From Desulfofustis sp. (GTDB lineage Bacteria; Desulfobacterota; Desulfobulbia; Desulfobulbales; Desulfocapsaceae): DNA of 64,000 nucleotides. The position numbers and the translations under genes were made by a program. The notes beneath the pieces were generated by a model. That model was not told where the DNA came from, did no database searches, and saw only the letters and a program-made list of their open reading frames with translations. The stretch is from assembly GCA_022340565.1 (NCBI GenBank), contig JAJDNR010000018.1, forward strand, positions 43,800-107,799. The letters run 5' to 3'. The first letter of the stretch is position 1. Each line of letters opens with the position of its first letter. Below, one piece after another: positions 63,885-64,000 of the stretch.

Positions 63885-64000
63885 CTACCCCCTGCAGTTG
63901 AAATATTCCAGACAGGGCTGCCCGTCCCGGATGGTAATTCTGGAAACGCCCCCTTCCGCGATGTTGAATCCAAACGGGCAGTCGGCATCAAGCCCCAGCA
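63885..64000 (-). CDS. C-terminus of a histidine phosphatase, probably alpha-ribazole phosphatase
   Basis: Only 38 codons before the TAG at 63887-63885 are inside the window. The reading FNIAEGGVSRITIRDGQPCLEYFN resembles the closing strands of CobC/phosphoglycerate-mutase-like phosphatases (usually N.AISRI....G.P.L..FN). In a cobalamin operon next to cobU this is most likely CobC. Gene continues past the right edge. Confidence 0.6.
   Translation of the reverse strand, partial: LGLDADCPFGFNIAEGGVSRITIRDGQPCLEYFNCRG

Overview
The window (about 57% GC by eye) reads as chromosome of a Gram-negative, flagellated, anaerobic bacterium, most likely a Desulfobacterota (deltaproteobacterial) sulfate- or sulfur-cycling organism. 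Reasons: a secreted pentaheme c-type cytochrome, a family II manganese pyrophosphatase, anaerobic-type cobalamin genes (cbiA, cbiB, cbiC), a sigma-32 with an intact RpoH box, and above all three genes that only make sense if an in-frame TGA is read as selenocysteine. Lineage below phylum is inference. No rRNA, tRNA, CRISPR array, insertion sequence or prophage was seen.

Layout. 1-6.9 kb: 3' part of an EF-G-like GTPase, murJ, a lipoprotein, an S4 protein, a GAF-adenylate cyclase and rarA. 6.9-15.1 kb: the selenoprotein region, with a metallophosphoesterase-like protein (Sec49), Mn-pyrophosphatase, an unknown membrane-anchored protein, an M18 aminopeptidase, a pentaheme cytochrome (Sec320) and a triple-rhodanese lipoprotein (Sec191). 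15-31.5 kb: housekeeping genes: ettA, tsaC/sua5, a purD-purE fusion, a FadR-like TetR with its operator, greA, a 1318-residue TPR/beta-barrel protein, a sugar aminotransferase, rpoH, lepA, engB, hisG, hisI. 31.7-34.1 kb: an FKBP, a two-block pentapeptide-repeat protein and a secreted thermonuclease. 34.4-49 kb: a motility locus: sigma-54 activator, CheC-like/pseudo-receiver protein, TPR protein, fliF, fliG, a motE-like gene, motA, motB, fliL, fliM, fliN, flhG and a PilZ protein. 49-55.7 kb: small envelope proteins, a SleB-like hydrolase, a second DegT aminotransferase, panC, an YfgM-like TPR protein, xseA and ndk. 55.8-64 kb: a leftward cobalamin operon: (cobC)-cobU-cobT-cobS-cobD/cobQ fusion-cbiB-cbiA-cbiC.

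The part most worth attention is 6.9-15.1 kb. Each of the three candidate selenoprotein genes is split by TGA inside a conserved Cys-like motif (PCG-U-G, PDG-U-PTPN, CGGYT-U), each continues in frame with clear homology of fold, and each has a hairpin with a GG-containing apical loop 15-21 nt after the TGA; two of these share the same pentaloop GGTCT. The pentaheme cytochrome and the rhodanese are neighbours and both are exported, which suggests a periplasmic or cell-surface redox module for sulfur or selenium compounds. A standard gene caller would break all three genes.
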